Assembly: GCA_033398695.1 (NCBI GenBank) | Contig: CM065815.1 | Span: forward strand, 10,162,501 to 10,226,500 | Direction of reading: 5' to 3' | From: Orobanche coerulescens | Lineage: Eukaryota; Streptophyta; Magnoliopsida; Lamiales; Orobanchaceae | DNA: 64,000 bases | Shown: one piece after another, positions 39,093 through 50,303 of the stretch | Position numbering within the stretch: position 1 is the stretch's first letter | Layout of the letters: every line of letters starts with the position of its first letter | Made by a program: the position numbers and the translations under genes | Notes under the pieces: model-generated | What the model saw: the letters and a program-made list of their open reading frames with translations, nothing else | The model's database searches: none | What the model was told of the DNA's origin: nothing

Positions 39093-39127
39093 TTCTCCCC
39101 TTCTAAAAAGGAGTTTCGTCCCGAAAC

Positions 39128-40585
39128 TTAAGAAATAAATAGTTCGGGGTATTCCCCCCACATCTTCTCTTCCGTCTCCCAAGTCGCCTCCTCGACCCCA
39201 TGCCTCGACCATTGCACTTTAACCAGTGGAATGGTCTTATGCCGAAGTTGTTTATCGCGGCGCTCGAGAATCTTCACGGGTTTCTCCGGAAAGGTAATAT
39301 CCTCGGCTACGTCAATCTCACTGTAGTTGATAATGTGGCTCGGATCCGGTACGTACTTTCTCAACTGAGACACATGAAAAGCACTGTGGACGTGGCTCAA
39401 AGCTGGAGGCAACGCCAAGCGATAAGCTAAATCTCCAACTCTGTCCAAAATCTCGAAGGGTCCGATATACCTCGGACTAAGTTTCCCCTTTTTCCCGAAG
39501 CGGAAAACTCCTCTGGTCGGCAACATTTTGAGCAAGACATGATCCCCCACTTCAAACTCCAAGGGTCGACGACGAGTATCAGCGTAAGATTTCTGACGAC
39601 TCTGGGCAGCCAACAATCGATCTCGGATAATAGAAATCTTTTCCTTAGTCTCTATCAACATATCTGGCTCCGTCCCAACTAGCTCAGAAGCCTCATCCCA
39701 ACATAATGGCGACCTACATCGCCTACCATAGAGTGCCTCGAAGGGTGCCATTTTGATCGACGCATGCCAACTATTATTGTAAGCAAACTCGATCAACGAT
39801 AAGTGAAGCTCCCAATCATTACTCCAATCCAAGGCACAAGCCCGTAACATATCTTCCAACGTCTGAATCGTCCTCTCTGTCTGACCGTCCGACTGAGGAT
39901 GAAAGAAAGTGCTCAATCTCAACTCCGTACCCAGAGCCTGGTGAACGGCTTGCCAAAAATGCGATACGAAACGGCCATCTCGATCAGAAACAATGGTCTT
40001 GGGGGCACCGTGTAACCTCACGATCTCAGCAATAAAGGTTCGAGCCAGTCTATCCGGTCCCCAAGTATCCTTAATACCCAAGAAGTGTGCAGACTTGGTC
40101 AACCGATCGACAATCACCCAAATCATATTCATTCCGGCCCGAGTTCTCGGCATGCCAGTGATGAAATCCATCGAGATGTCTTCCCACTTCCACTCGGGAA
40201 TGGGAAGTGGTTTCAACAACCCCTCCGGTCGTTGATGTTCAATCTTGACTTGTTGACACGTCAAGCATCGTAGTACAAACTCCGTAACATCCTTCTTCAT
40301 GTTATTCCACCAAAAATTGCGCTTCAAATCTTTGTACATCTTACTCGTTCCGGGGTGGATTGAGTAAGGCGTAGCATAAGCTTCTCGGAGAATCCTCTGT
40401 CTCAACTCCAAATCATTCGGAACACAAAGCCTGCCCTGAAATCTCAGAATACTATCCTCGTGAACCATAAAGCCAGGAGCTTTTCCTTTAATTACATCTT
40501 CCTTCAGTTGAGAAATCATCGGGTCACTCCACTGCTTCCCTTTGATGTCATCAACTAAGGACGAAGTAATTTCGAGAGCATACAA
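39128..40585 (-). CDS. Integrase with chromodomain, element D
   Basis: An intact 485-residue frame of the gag-pol polyprotein. Order: the H2C2 zinc-binding region (HPGTSKMY ... CLTCQQVK, about residues 77-112); the DDE core with MDFI near 138, SDRDGRF near 200 and the Glu in HPQSDGQTE near 235; the GPY/F motif (KLSPRYIGPFEIL, near 370); and a chromodomain tail (SRHGVEEATWETEE, near 465). Integrase joins element cDNA to nuclear DNA. The start shown is the first Met of the frame, not a real start, since integrase is cut from a polyprotein. A break separates it from RNase H upstream. Confidence 0.93.
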   Translation of the reverse strand: MYALEITSSLVDDIKGKQWSDPMISQLKEDVIKGKAPGFMVHEDSILRFQGRLCVPNDLELRQRILREAYATPYSIHPGTSKMYKDLKRNFWWNNMKKDVTEFVLRCLTCQQVKIEHQRPEGLLKPLPIPEWKWEDISMDFITGMPRTRAGMNMIWVIVDRLTKSAHFLGIKDTWGPDRLARTFIAEIVRLHGAPKTIVSDRDGRFVSHFWQAVHQALGTELRLSTFFHPQSDGQTERTIQTLEDMLRACALDWSNDWELHLSLIEFAYNNSWHASIKMAPFEALYGRRCRSPLCWDEASELVGTEPDMLIETKEKISIIRDRLLAAQSRQKSYADTRRRPLEFEVGDHVLLKMLPTRGVFRFGKKGKLSPRYIGPFEILDRVGDLAYRLALPPALSHVHSAFHVSQLRKYVPDPSHIINYSEIDVAEDITFPEKPVKILERRDKQLRHKTIPLVKVQWSRHGVEEATWETEEKMWGEYPELFIS

Positions 40586-40646
40586 CTGTCCTTGTACTCG
40601 TCGAAGCCAAACTTCTATCCCTTGTTCAATTAAATCCTGACGAATT

Positions 40647-41084
40647 TTAAATGCAGGATGTAAGAACCTCGAGCATTTGAAGAGATGCAGATTTGCGGCT
40701 CAAAGCATCTGCAACGACATTGGATTTTCCGGGGTGGTAAAGAATTTCCAAATCATAATCCTTTATCAACTCTAGCCAACGTCTCTGTCTCATATTCAGC
40801 TCCTTCTGACTGAAAATATACTTCAGGCTCTTGTGATCGGTATAAATCCGGCACGGCGAACCATACAAATAATGTCGCCAAATCTTGAGTGCGAAGACAA
40901 TTGCGGCCAACTCTAAATCGTGAGTAGGATAATTCATCTCATAAAGCTTTAATTGTCGTGACGCAAAAGCTATTGTCTTATCATGCTGCATAAGGACACA
41001 GCCCAGGCCTTGACCCGAAGCGTCACTGTAAACTGCAAAGCCTTCGCTACCATGTGGTAAAGTTAGAATCAGCGCTGAAGTCAA
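40647..41084 (-). pseudogene. RNase H segment, element D
   Basis: The frame encodes the Ty3/gypsy RNase H with the acidic motifs [17 protein letters not shown] and TDHKSL, and the conserved [15 protein letters not shown] close to the end. The enzyme removes the RNA strand during reverse transcription. A stop at 40647 separates it from integrase, and stops near 41150 separate it from RT, so no full polyprotein can be made. Confidence 0.88.
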
Positions 41085-41168
41085 TCGTCTCTTAAGTTCT
41101 TCGAAACACTGTTGTCTTTCATCCGTCCAAATAAACTTTTCGGTCTTCTAGAGTAATTTCGTAAGCGG

Positions 41169-42062
41169 TCAAGCGACTTTCGAGAACCCCTCGACAAACC
41201 GATGGTAATACCCAGCAAGGCCCAAAAAGCTACGAACATCCTTAACATTTTTAGGCGGTGCCCAATCTAGCACTGCCTCGATCTTCTGCGGGTCTACACG
41301 AACCCCTTCGGCCGAAATCACATGGCCGAGAAACATAACTTCTTCCAACCAAAACTCACATTTCGAGAATTTTGCATAGAGGTGCTCGGTTCTCAAAATG
41401 TCTAAAACCAAACGCAAGTGTCGGGCATGTTCCTCCTTATCTCGAGAATAGATCAAGATGTCATCAATAAAGACGACTACACACCTGTCGAGGTACTCGA
41501 TGAATATTTTATTCATTAACTGCATGAATACTGCCGGCGCATTCGTCAACCCAAAAGGCATAACTACAAATTCATAATGCCCATATCTCGTCCGAAACGC
41601 CGTCTTCGGAACGTCGGACTCCATCACCTTAAGTTGATAATACCCGGATCTTAAATCAATCTTCGAGAAAACCGCAGCTCCTTGCAATTGATCAAATAAA
41701 TCGTCTATACGAGGCAAAGGATATTTATTTTTGATGGTTACTTTATTCAGCTCACGGTAGTCGATACACAAACGTAGTGAACTATCTTTCTTCTTCATGA
41801 AGAGAACAGGCGCACCCCAAGGCGAAGCGCTCGGTCTGATGTACCCTTTTTCCAAAAGTTCTCCCAACTGAGTCTTCAATTCCTGCATCTCGGAAGGTGC
41901 CATCCGATAAGGTGCTTTAGAAATCGGAGCCGCATCTGGCTCTAAGTCTACGGTAAATTCTATCTCTCGATCTAGCGATAGTCTCGGGAGATCATCCGGA
42001 AAAACATCGGGATACTCATTAACAACCGGAATCGAAGAGAAATCGACTTCGTTTCCTTCCAT
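41169..42062 (-). pseudogene. Reverse transcriptase segment, element D
   Basis: A 297-residue frame. Motifs in order: [11 protein letters not shown] near the start, [23 protein letters not shown], the LRSGYYQL segment, [12 protein letters not shown], and the catalytic FIDDILIYS (the YVDD-box equivalent), then FLGHVIS and [11 protein letters not shown] before the stop. RT copies the element RNA. The frame stops just before the thumb/connection region, and nearby stops break the link to RNase H. Confidence 0.9.
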
Positions 42063-42077
42063 TTTTAAAGCATAACA

Positions 42078-42764
42078 CTAATAGCCCGTACAACCTTTAT
42101 TCAAAAGTTTTACGGCCTTCATGGAACTGATAAGTAACTTGGATTGGCCCGACTTACGTCCCAAAAACGAGTACTCAGATCCGTCTTTAGTCATCATGGT
42201 AATAACCTTGGTACGGTAATTCATAATCGCTTGGTGATTATTAAGCCAATCCTCGTTGAGGATTACGTCCTCGCCTTCCATATCAACTACAATTAAATCC
42301 GATAACCATTCCATACCGGATATAACCACCGGAAAATCTCTAATCTCCCGATTCCCCACAATCCTATCCCCGCTAGGCAGTTTCACGATAAAGGGATCGC
42401 AAGCAGTCAAACAAGTTATATTCAAACGGCGTACACACTCCAAAGAAATAAAGGAATGTGTAGCACCCGTATCAAAGAGTACACGGACTGGATAAGATAA
42501 AATATGGATGGTACCTGAAGCCACCGCCGCGTCGGGTTCGTCTGTTCGACGCATCTCATAAACCCGTGGTTGCACCGAACCGATGCTAGAGTTTCCCCCT
42601 CCAGCGTTCTGACCCCGTCCCCGGCCCCTGCCAAAATTCTGCTGAGGTTGACCAAAAGATTGTCGCTGATTAATACCTTGATCAAGTGGTGTTGGGGGCG
42701 GCCCGAGTGTCAAAATCCTGGTTCGGCTCGGAACAATAAACCGCTCTATGCCCCATCTGTCCAC
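42078..42764 (-). pseudogene. Protease region, element D
   Basis: The frame contains the aspartic protease motif LFDTGATHSFIS near residue 88 and a linker to RT ending KAVKLLNKGCTGY. Its N-terminal part overlaps the gag zinc-knuckle frame in another phase, so a shift lies near 42700. The protease cuts the gag-pol polyprotein. Confidence 0.85.
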
Positions 42765-43764
42765 ACGTGTGACACTTTAATGGTAGAAAGTGGCATTCCG
42801 AATTAAAGTGGCCTGGACGACCACAATTATAGCAAGTCACTGTGCGATTTGAGGTACTCGGAGTGGGACGGTAACCCCTCTTCCCTTTATTAGAACGTGA
42901 CGGTATCAGGAAAAAGCGGTTAGTCGTGTGACTTCGAAAGTTGCCACCCTTATAGCCGAAAAATTTCCGCAACTTTACGCTTTTCGGTTCTTCAACGGTA
43001 TCATTGTCGGGCTCAACATATCATGGGCTAAAGCTCGTCACGATACTCTTTCGAGGTGGTACAAGCAAATCCGGCCATGAACGCCGTAAGTCCAAATTCA
43101 TCCGCATATCAAAATAACGGATCTTATCACGCTCGTTACGCACTTGATCCTTCACATGGATCAATTGTTGGTTGTACTCCACGATCGCTGCGAAAGCGGG
43201 AATTTCTTGTGGTTTAGCCTCGAAAAGGCTCGGATTCGGCTCTCTCGTACCACGAGGACAAAACTTGGCCTCCAAGAGCTCCTTAAATTCATCCCACGAG
43301 GCAATACGATCCTGGCTTGATGACCTTCCACCAAGTAGCGGCCTCCTTAGTGAGGAAATCTTGAGCAATTGGTACTTTCCTCACCTCGGGGCAATCAACC
43401 GCCTCGAAAATCTTCTCTAATTCCGCTAACAGTCTTCCCGGCTAACAGTGCAGTGGCACCGCCAAAGCGTGGAGGGTGCATACGGATTACATTACGAAGC
43501 AAGGCATCCGTGTTTGGGTTCGGGTTATTCGGTTGAGCAGTTTGGGCTAAAATAGTCATCGAGTAGCCAATTGTTGAAGTGCATTCGCCACTCCAACGTC
43601 GCGTTGTTCCCACGACCGTCGGCGGTCGTCCGACTCTCGGTGTCGGGATGCACCGAGTTCGACAAACTGGGGTTGGTCGACCCCGCAACTGAACTGATGG
43701 AAACGGCCGCGCCACGACCTCTTCCTCGTCCACGGCCACGACCACGGCCCCTACCAGCTGACAT
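42682..43764 (-). pseudogene. gag: gag of element D, frameshifted
   Basis: Three frames continue one another: a Gly/Arg-rich N-terminus from an ATG at 43764; a gag core with WDEFKELLEAKFCPRGTRE (about 43270-43325); and two CCHC zinc knuckles, CYNCGRPGHFNSEC and CHTCGQMGHRAVYC (about 42745-42835). Shifts lie near 43540 and 43375, and a stop lies near 43020. Gag forms the particle and the knuckles bind RNA. Confidence 0.8.
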
Positions 43765-43991
43765 ACAGAAGAACACACAAGGTACGTAAGCACAATTCAA
43801 TCGCACATCATTAAGGTGATCAATTCTCAAGAATATCCATAGAAGAAGCATAATGAATAAGGAAACATCAGAAGAGTAAGAGGTCTTACAAGTACCGGTC
43901 GCACTGTGATGATGGCAGAGTAGTGATACTGTGGACAATTGACGACTCATTCGACCCAAAAGACCGACAGCCTAGGTATCCATAGACCTAA

Positions 43992-44003
43992 GCTCCGATA
44001 CCA
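43992..44003 (-). other. Primer-binding site of element D
   Basis: TGGTATCGGAGC on the minus strand, five bases from the LTR, the same word as in C and E. Confidence 0.88.
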
Positions 44004-44008
44004 TATTG

Positions 44009-46102
44009 TGTAACACCCCCAAGTTATTCAGGGAATATTACAGCGTCGTAAGCCCCGCCATGGGGCCCACAAGGCTAAACATACGCGGAACTGTAAACTT
44101 TGACCGAGAAGGTCTACACACAATGGAATGAAAACAATACAAAGGTATTCAAAAAAACATAACCAATGTATTCACAGACATCATAACACGAATCAATACT
44201 TCGGCAAACACAGGCCGGAACATCAAAGAAAATGGAAAACAATACTCGAGTATTCAATAGCCAATCGATAACAAAGACCTTGAACGGAAAACTCATAACA
44301 TAACTGGAAGAAAGACACAGTATCACACTTGCCCACCATCTTCATGCCGACCCGATACCTGCCTGTCCGTCCTCCTAGAACCTGAAATACATGAAACGTA
44401 TTTCCCCCATAAAGGGGTTAGCCGTCGAATAGCTAGTGCAAGTATATCAATATGAAACACAATACTCCTCGACAATAAAGTAAATGTAGCCGTCAATTCA
44501 TCAATTCAAGACTAGTATTCCGGAATAACTAAATCTCATATCATCACATCAATACGTATGTGAATGCCGTAGAAACGGTTCGTTCATATCATACGCCGAT
44601 ACATGTATGAATGCCGTAGAAACGGTTCGTTCATATCATGCCATCAATACATATATGAATGCCGTAAAAACGGTTCGTTCATAATATGCCATCAATATAT
44701 CTATGAATGCCGTAAAAACGGTTCATTCATGATATGCCATCAATATACCTATGAATGCCGTAAAAACGGTTCGTTCATGATATGCCATCAATATACCTAT
44801 AAATGCCGTAAAAACGGTTCGTTCATATCATACCATCAATATTTCTTACTTTCAAAGTCGAGAACGTACAATCATAATTATATACTTGCCTTTGAGACAT
44901 CGAGAAATCGAACGAAGGAAAGGTATGAGTTCGGTAGGTCCAAGAACGCGCTTCTGGCACCTAAACGATTCGCAAGGAATATGACAATTAATTATCCATA
45001 CTCAAATTACACGAAGAGACTCCCGAAACTCGTCTACGATTCAAGAAAGTACACAGGTGAACAACTAAAGGTTGGGAAATCGCCCAAACTCCCACAAGTC
45101 CGAAAACGGCACAATCCAACCCGTAAAATCGTAAGAAAACACGCATACAATATAGATACATCATAATCTCAAGGTTCTCAAGCTTCAATCGGATAAATCG
45201 GACGAATCTACGAAAACCCCCAAAATCCAACACAAATTTCAAAGTGTTCTTGAATAATTTTTCAATAATCCGATGAATACTCAAACATGACCATAATCAT
45301 GCATATATCACTTCATACACCATGATTTTAACATCCAAAACATCAAATACCCAATACAAAATCGAGAACCAAGATGTTGAAGAAATTACCTCTTGAATAT
45401 CCAAGCTCTATGATCCGAGGAATACGCGTTAGATAGATTATCCGGGCTTCCCAACCGAATGAAAATGGTAAAAATCCAACACACAAGTGATAGATGGTGA
45501 AAGGCTCCTCCCCTCAAGCTCTCTCTCTCGCAGGTAGAAGAAGGAAATGGAGAAATGAGCTGCATCTCGCTCAAAAAGCACAAATAATGCAGTTGACCGC
45601 ATTGTGTGCCGCGGCTCAGCCCAGGTGTGCCGCGGCACAGGTCCAAAAATTGCTCCCAGGGCTCGGTAGTGTGCCGCGGCTTAGCCCAGGTGTGCCGCGG
45701 CACTGGGTACAGTCGGTTTTTGGCTGAGGATGCAACACAAGTGTGCCGCGGCTCAGCCTAGGTGTGCCGCGGTAGTAACTCGGCAGTGTGCCGCGGCCCT
45801 GCTGGCATGTGCCGCAGCACCCGGTACAGTCCGCTCGGCCAGGTCTAGGAAATGTGTGTGCCGCGGCGCACATTCCTTGTGCCGTGGCCCACACCCTCCT
45901 CGGGTCCTAAAATGATGAAAAATGACCCGGGAAGAGAATAAAAGCAATAGGACTCAATATTGGGGAAACAATAACACGAAATGGAAGTACGGAAACCCCA
46001 AAACGGTGGTTCCAAGCAACGATTTCCAAGGTTCGCCCCACAAAAACACGATTCGCAAAATGAAGAGATTTGAAATGGCATGAATTTCAACCGGGTATTA
46101 CA
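44009..46102 (-). repeat. 5' LTR of element D
   Basis: 2094 bp, matching 37008-39092. About ten GTGCCGCGGC words or variants lie from 45605 to 45895. A 48-bp hairpin array like that of the left LTR lies at about 44555-44845. Confidence 0.92.
44555..44845. repeat. 48-bp tandem hairpin array, right LTR of D
   Basis: Same unit and copy number as the array at 37555-37845, as expected of paired LTRs. Confidence 0.88.
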
Positions 46103-46737
46103 TTATTATTATACGTGAACTCGATCAATGGTAGTTGGGCTTCCCAATCGTCTTTCCAATCGAGGACGCATGCCCTCAGCATGTCCTCCAATGTCTGAAT
46201 AGTCCTCTCTGATTGTCCGTCAGACTGAGGATGAAAAGCTGTGCTGAAATTAAGCTGAGTTCCCATGGCACGATGAACTGATTTCCAAAAATGAGACACG
46301 AATCGTCCGTCACGATCGGAAACGATACTCTTAGGAGTACCATGAAATCTCACTATTTCTTTGATGAACAACTGGGCCAGTCTCTCGGGACCCCACGTAA
46401 CCTTAATCTTAAGGAAATGAGTTGACTTAAACAAACGGTCCACAATTACCCAGATTGAGTTCATGCCACGACGACTCGTCGGCAAACTCGTGATGAAGTC
46501 CATGGAAATATCTTCCCACTTCCACTCTGGTATAGGAAGCGGTTTCAGCATACCTGCCGATCGCCGATGTTCTATCTTGACTTGCTGACAGGTCAAACAT
46601 CTCGAAACAAATTCCACGACTTCTCGCTTCATGTTACTCCACCAGTAATTTTGTTTCAAGTCTTGGTACATCTTGCTAGACCCCGGATGAATGGGGTAAG
46701 GGGTAGCATGAGCTTCTCTCAAAATCGAGTTTTTCAA
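46103..46737 (-). pseudogene. Integrase N-terminal and core part, element C
   Basis: The frame encodes the zinc-binding region (HPGSSKMY ... CLTCQQVK), then the core with MDFI, SDRDGRF and HPQSDGQSE, and ends at LIEFTYNN, where element D interrupts it. The continuation is at 36477-37007. The same segments of D's integrase align closely, so C and D belong to related families. Confidence 0.9.
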
Positions 46738-46937
46738 CTCGTCATTCGCCGGTACGCCTAACCGATTCTTAAATCACAATAGTCCATTCTCATGGACCAC
46801 AAATTCAGGGGCTTCCCCTGAGCCACATCCTCAAGGATGCGCAACAATGATGGGTCTGAACTCTGATTCGCTCTGATTGCCTCCTCAAGTGGCGATGAAA
46901 TCTCTAACATGCAAAGTTGCCCTTGCACTCGCTGAAG

Positions 46938-47525
46938 CTATACCTCAATCTCGGGTCTAAGAAATTCCTGCTGAAACCCCTTCTGGACTGTCAAACGAGC
47001 AAGCATTTGCTCCTGGACTGACTTACGATTCAAGGCATCGGCAACCACATTTGCCTTACCCAGGTGGTACAGGATCTCGATATCATAATCTTTGATTAGT
47101 TCCAACCACCGCCTCTGTCGCATATTTAACTCTTTCTGAGTAAATATATATTTCAAACTCTTATGATCGGTGAATATCTGACAGGTGACGCCATAAAGGT
47201 AATGACGTCAAATCTTCAATGCGAAAACCACGGCTGCTAGCTCCAGGTCATGGGTCGGATAATTAACCTCGTAAGGTCTCAATTGCCGTGAAGCATAGGT
47301 AATAACTTTCCCGTCCTGCATTAGTACACATCCGAGACACTATTCGGACGCATCACTATATACCAGAAATCCTTCCATCCCTTGCGGTAAAGAAAGGACG
47401 GGTGCTGAAATTAACCGGCTCTTAAGTTCCTCAAAACTCCATTGACACGCGTCGGACCACGTGTATTTCTTATCTTTTCGCAAAAGGTTCGTCATGGGTT
47501 GAGCGATCTTAGAAAATCCTTCCAC
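46938..47525 (-). pseudogene. RNase H region, element C
   Basis: Two frames, 47525-47340 (with LVYSDASE at the end) and 47156-46938 (with [23 protein letters not shown] cut by stops, then NVVADALN), are parts of one RNase H broken by stops and a shift near 47200-47340. Confidence 0.8.
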
Positions 47526-48335
47526 AAACCGCCGATAATAACCGGCTAATCCGAGAAAACTTCGGATTTCCTTAACATTCTTCGGAGGTAACCAATCTTA
47601 GATAGCCTCCGTCTTTTGAGGGTCGACACGAACTCCGCCTGGTGAAATTACATGCCCGATAAACGTAACTTCGGACATCTAGAACTCACATTTGGAAAAC
47701 TTCCCAAAAAGTTGCTCTCGTCTCAACACGTCGAGCACTTGATGAAGGTGAAACTCGTGCTCCTCCCGGTCACGAGAATAAATTAAAATGTCATCAATAA
47801 AGACAACCACGAACTGATCCAAATAGTCGATGAAAACCCAATTCATTAACTCCATGAATACCGCAGGTGCATTAGTTAACCCAAACGGTATTATCACGAA
47901 TTCATAATGACCATAGTGTGTTCGAAACGCCATCTTCGTGATATCCGACTCTCGAATCCGCAACTGATGATATCCGGATCTTAAGTCGATCTTGGAAAAT
48001 ACTGAAGCTCCCTGAAGTTGATCCAAAAGATCATCAATACGGGGTAGAGGATACTTATTCTTGATCGTCACCCTGTTCAACTTCCGATAATTAATACACA
48101 AACGAAAAGAACCATCCTTCTTCTTGACAAATAACACTGGTGCTTCCCACGGGGACGCACTCGGTCGGATATAACCCTTCTCGATCAAATCCTCTAATTA
48201 ATTCTTCAATTCCTGCATTTCGGTCGGGGCCATCCGGTACGGTGCCTTCGATAATGGGGACATACCAGGCTCCAACACTATCGTGAATTCCATATCCCTC
48301 GGTGGAGGTAAAACAGGTAGCTCGTCTGGGAGTAC
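47526..48335 (-). pseudogene. Reverse transcriptase region, element C
   Basis: The main frame, 48188-47679, carries [42 protein letters not shown] and the catalytic FIDDILIYS. The start of RT lies right of 48188 in the same phase after a stop, and its end left of 47679 after another stop. It is inactive as it stands. Confidence 0.85.
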
Positions 48336-48339
48336 ATCG

Positions 48340-48720
48340 TTAAACGATAACAATGATACCACGAATGGTTGAACACCTCGATTGCCTCAGAATGGCCAAT
48401 CGACGACAATGATACAATGAATGATTGAACACCTCGATTGCCTTAGAACGGCCAATCGATGACAATGATATAAGGAATGATGGAACATCTCGATTGCCTT
48501 AGAACGGTCAATCGATGACAATGATATAAGGAATGATGGAACATCTCGATTGCCTTAGAACGGTCAATCGATGACAATGATATAAGGAATGATGGAACAT
48601 CTTAATTGCCTTAGAACGGTCAATCGATGATAATGATATATAATGAATGATTGAACATCTCAATTGCCTTAGAACGGTCAATGGATGATAATGATATAAT
48701 GAATGATTGAACATCCCTGG
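48340..48720. repeat. 56-bp minisatellite inside the pol region of element C
   Basis: ATTGCC anchors at 48381, 48437, 48493, 48549, 48605 and 48663 give a period of 56 (last step 58). Each unit contains CGATTGCCTTAGAACGGTCA followed by ATCG, a potential hairpin with CGATTG/CAATCG arms. The array lies exactly between protease and RT, where D has none. Confidence 0.9.
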
Positions 48721-49353
48721 TTGAGTAATTTTACTGCTTTCATCATATTAATGATTCTTCCGGAACAACGGGGATCACCTCCCTGAAATACACACTCGAC
48801 TCCAATGACGGAAATGATAGTGACCATATGCTTACGAACATTGAGAATGGTATCATGACGATTCATCCCACTAATACCCAATATTACATCGTCCTTAGAT
48901 AAATCCACCACAATTAGGTCCACCAACCACTCGTGGTCATTAAGCTTAATTCGGTCAGTTCTTAACCCCATGATTTTCGAAAATTATTCTACCGCCAGGT
49001 AGACCAATGATATAAGGCCCACAATTAATAAGACTATCCAAGTTAAGTCTATTCAAACATGATTCGGAAATGAATGAATGAGATGTACCAGTATCAAAAA
49101 GGGTACACACAGGTTGAGATAGAATTACGAGTATACCTGAGGTCATTCGGGCTTCCGGATCGTCGGTCCTCTTCATCGCGTGAACCCGGGACTTGCCGGC
49201 CCCCGAACCGGACGCTCCCGTCTGATAAATATGAGTTCCGCCTTTATTCGCTTCCGTCGTCTTAAACGACGCTGACAGAGCAGTCTGATTCTGAATCACT
49301 GATTGCTTCGGGGCCTGAGATGCTGCCGGAGTCAGCTTGGGTCCCTTCGGCAA
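48678..49353 (-). pseudogene. Protease region, element C
   Basis: The frame 49353-48955 contains the aspartic protease motif LFDTGTSHSFIS; the frame 48971-48678 continues with ...IVVDLSKDDVILGISGMNRH and the linker MMKAVKLLNQGC, and then runs into the minisatellite. A shift joins them near 48960. Confidence 0.8.
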
Positions 49354-49895
49354 AAACGGGCCTTATGCCCAAAAATCCCACAATTATGGCACGTGATAGA
49401 CGGTTTCAGACACTTAGTGTTGTAATGACCCGACGCTCCATAGTTGAAACAGGTGATAGCCGAACTGGCCGCTCGGGACTGAGATCCCGCACGATTATGC
49501 GCCGTAGGAGGTCGCTCAGAAACGTTAGGTCCCGCACGAGGCTTCTTGAAGGTTGACTGTCCGCCTTCGGACTGATTACGCTTTGTTGATTTCTTACTGA
49601 CAGATGAAGGTTGTTGCTCAGCAATTTCCTTAGCAGCAGGCACACACGGGAGACTTCTCGCGATTAAATCGGCCAGAGTGGCGCAATAATGATTGAGCAA
49701 TTTCATATGGGTCATCATGACCTGCATAAAAGTGAGTGGATCAACCCGAACATCTTCCGAATGAGCTGAGTCCTGGGTACGACTTCCTGGCAGTGAGTGA
49801 TTATTTCCCGGATTTCGGCCCGCACCGCGGCCTCTCCCCGTGTATCCCCTGACAGCTCTCTCCATACTGAAGTAAGAAGGTCGCATGATAATCAT
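49332..49895 (-). pseudogene. gag: gag of element C, central domain deleted
   Basis: The frame has an N-terminal GYTGRGRGAGR-type stretch, a short Met/Leu-rich segment (VDPLTFMQVMMTHMKLLNHY), a Lys/Ser-rich linker and two zinc knuckles (CFNYGASGHYNTKC, with the second Cys replaced by Tyr-Gly spacing, and CHNCGIFGHKARFC). The gag core seen in D (WDEFKELLEAKF) is absent. About 188 residues remain, well below the usual length, so it probably cannot form particles. Confidence 0.75.
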
Positions 49896-49899
49896 AGAT

Positions 49900-50287
49900 C
49901 TCGTATGAGTACCGCATTATGATTTACGTCATGAAATGATGAAAAGGAGCATACGCGCTCTAACACCGTGATTACATGAATGATTAACTGAGGTGACATG
50001 ATTATCTGATGATATTCTTGAAATGATTATCTTGAACAAGTTAACAAGATTAATGATATGATCCTCAAGATTAACAACTGAGTGATGAAATGAATTGAGT
50101 GATTAATGAGTTAACATGATCAACATGCTTACAAATGAAAATGATAAATGAGGAAATCTTACTATTCTTTGGTTTGAAGGGCTCGACTCTTGCACAGGTC
50201 ACACGTGATGCGAAAGTCCAATGATACTAGTCTGATGAATGATGATTTCAAATGAGACATGACTCGGAAGGTAGTATTCAAAACCAC
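49900..50287 (-). other. Leader of element C
   Basis: Lies between gag and the primer site on the minus strand. It is rich in AATGA/GATGA words and has no gene. Confidence 0.6.
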
Positions 50288-50299
50288 GCTCCGATACCA
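50288..50299 (-). other. Primer-binding site of element C
   Basis: TGGTATCGGAGC on the minus strand, four bases from the LTR. Confidence 0.88.
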
Positions 50300-50303
50300 A
50301 CTC

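Larger units (their letters stand above)
37008..46102 (-). mobile_element. Element D: chromovirus-type Ty3/gypsy retrotransposon nested in C
   Basis: The LTRs at 37008-39092 and 44009-46102 are flanked by ctatt (37003-37007) and ttatt (46103-46107), a TSD with one change. The primer site is at 43992-44003 and the purine tract lies beside 39093. The interior holds gag-pol on the minus strand in Ty3/gypsy order, ending in an intact integrase-chromodomain frame; gag, RT and RNase H are broken by stops or shifts. The LTRs are very similar, so it is among the youngest layers. Confidence 0.93.

Noticed and set aside
48340..48720. CRISPR-like array (regular 56-bp spacing)
   Set aside because: Whole units repeat without unique spacers, the genome is a plant's and no cas genes are present; it is a minisatellite.
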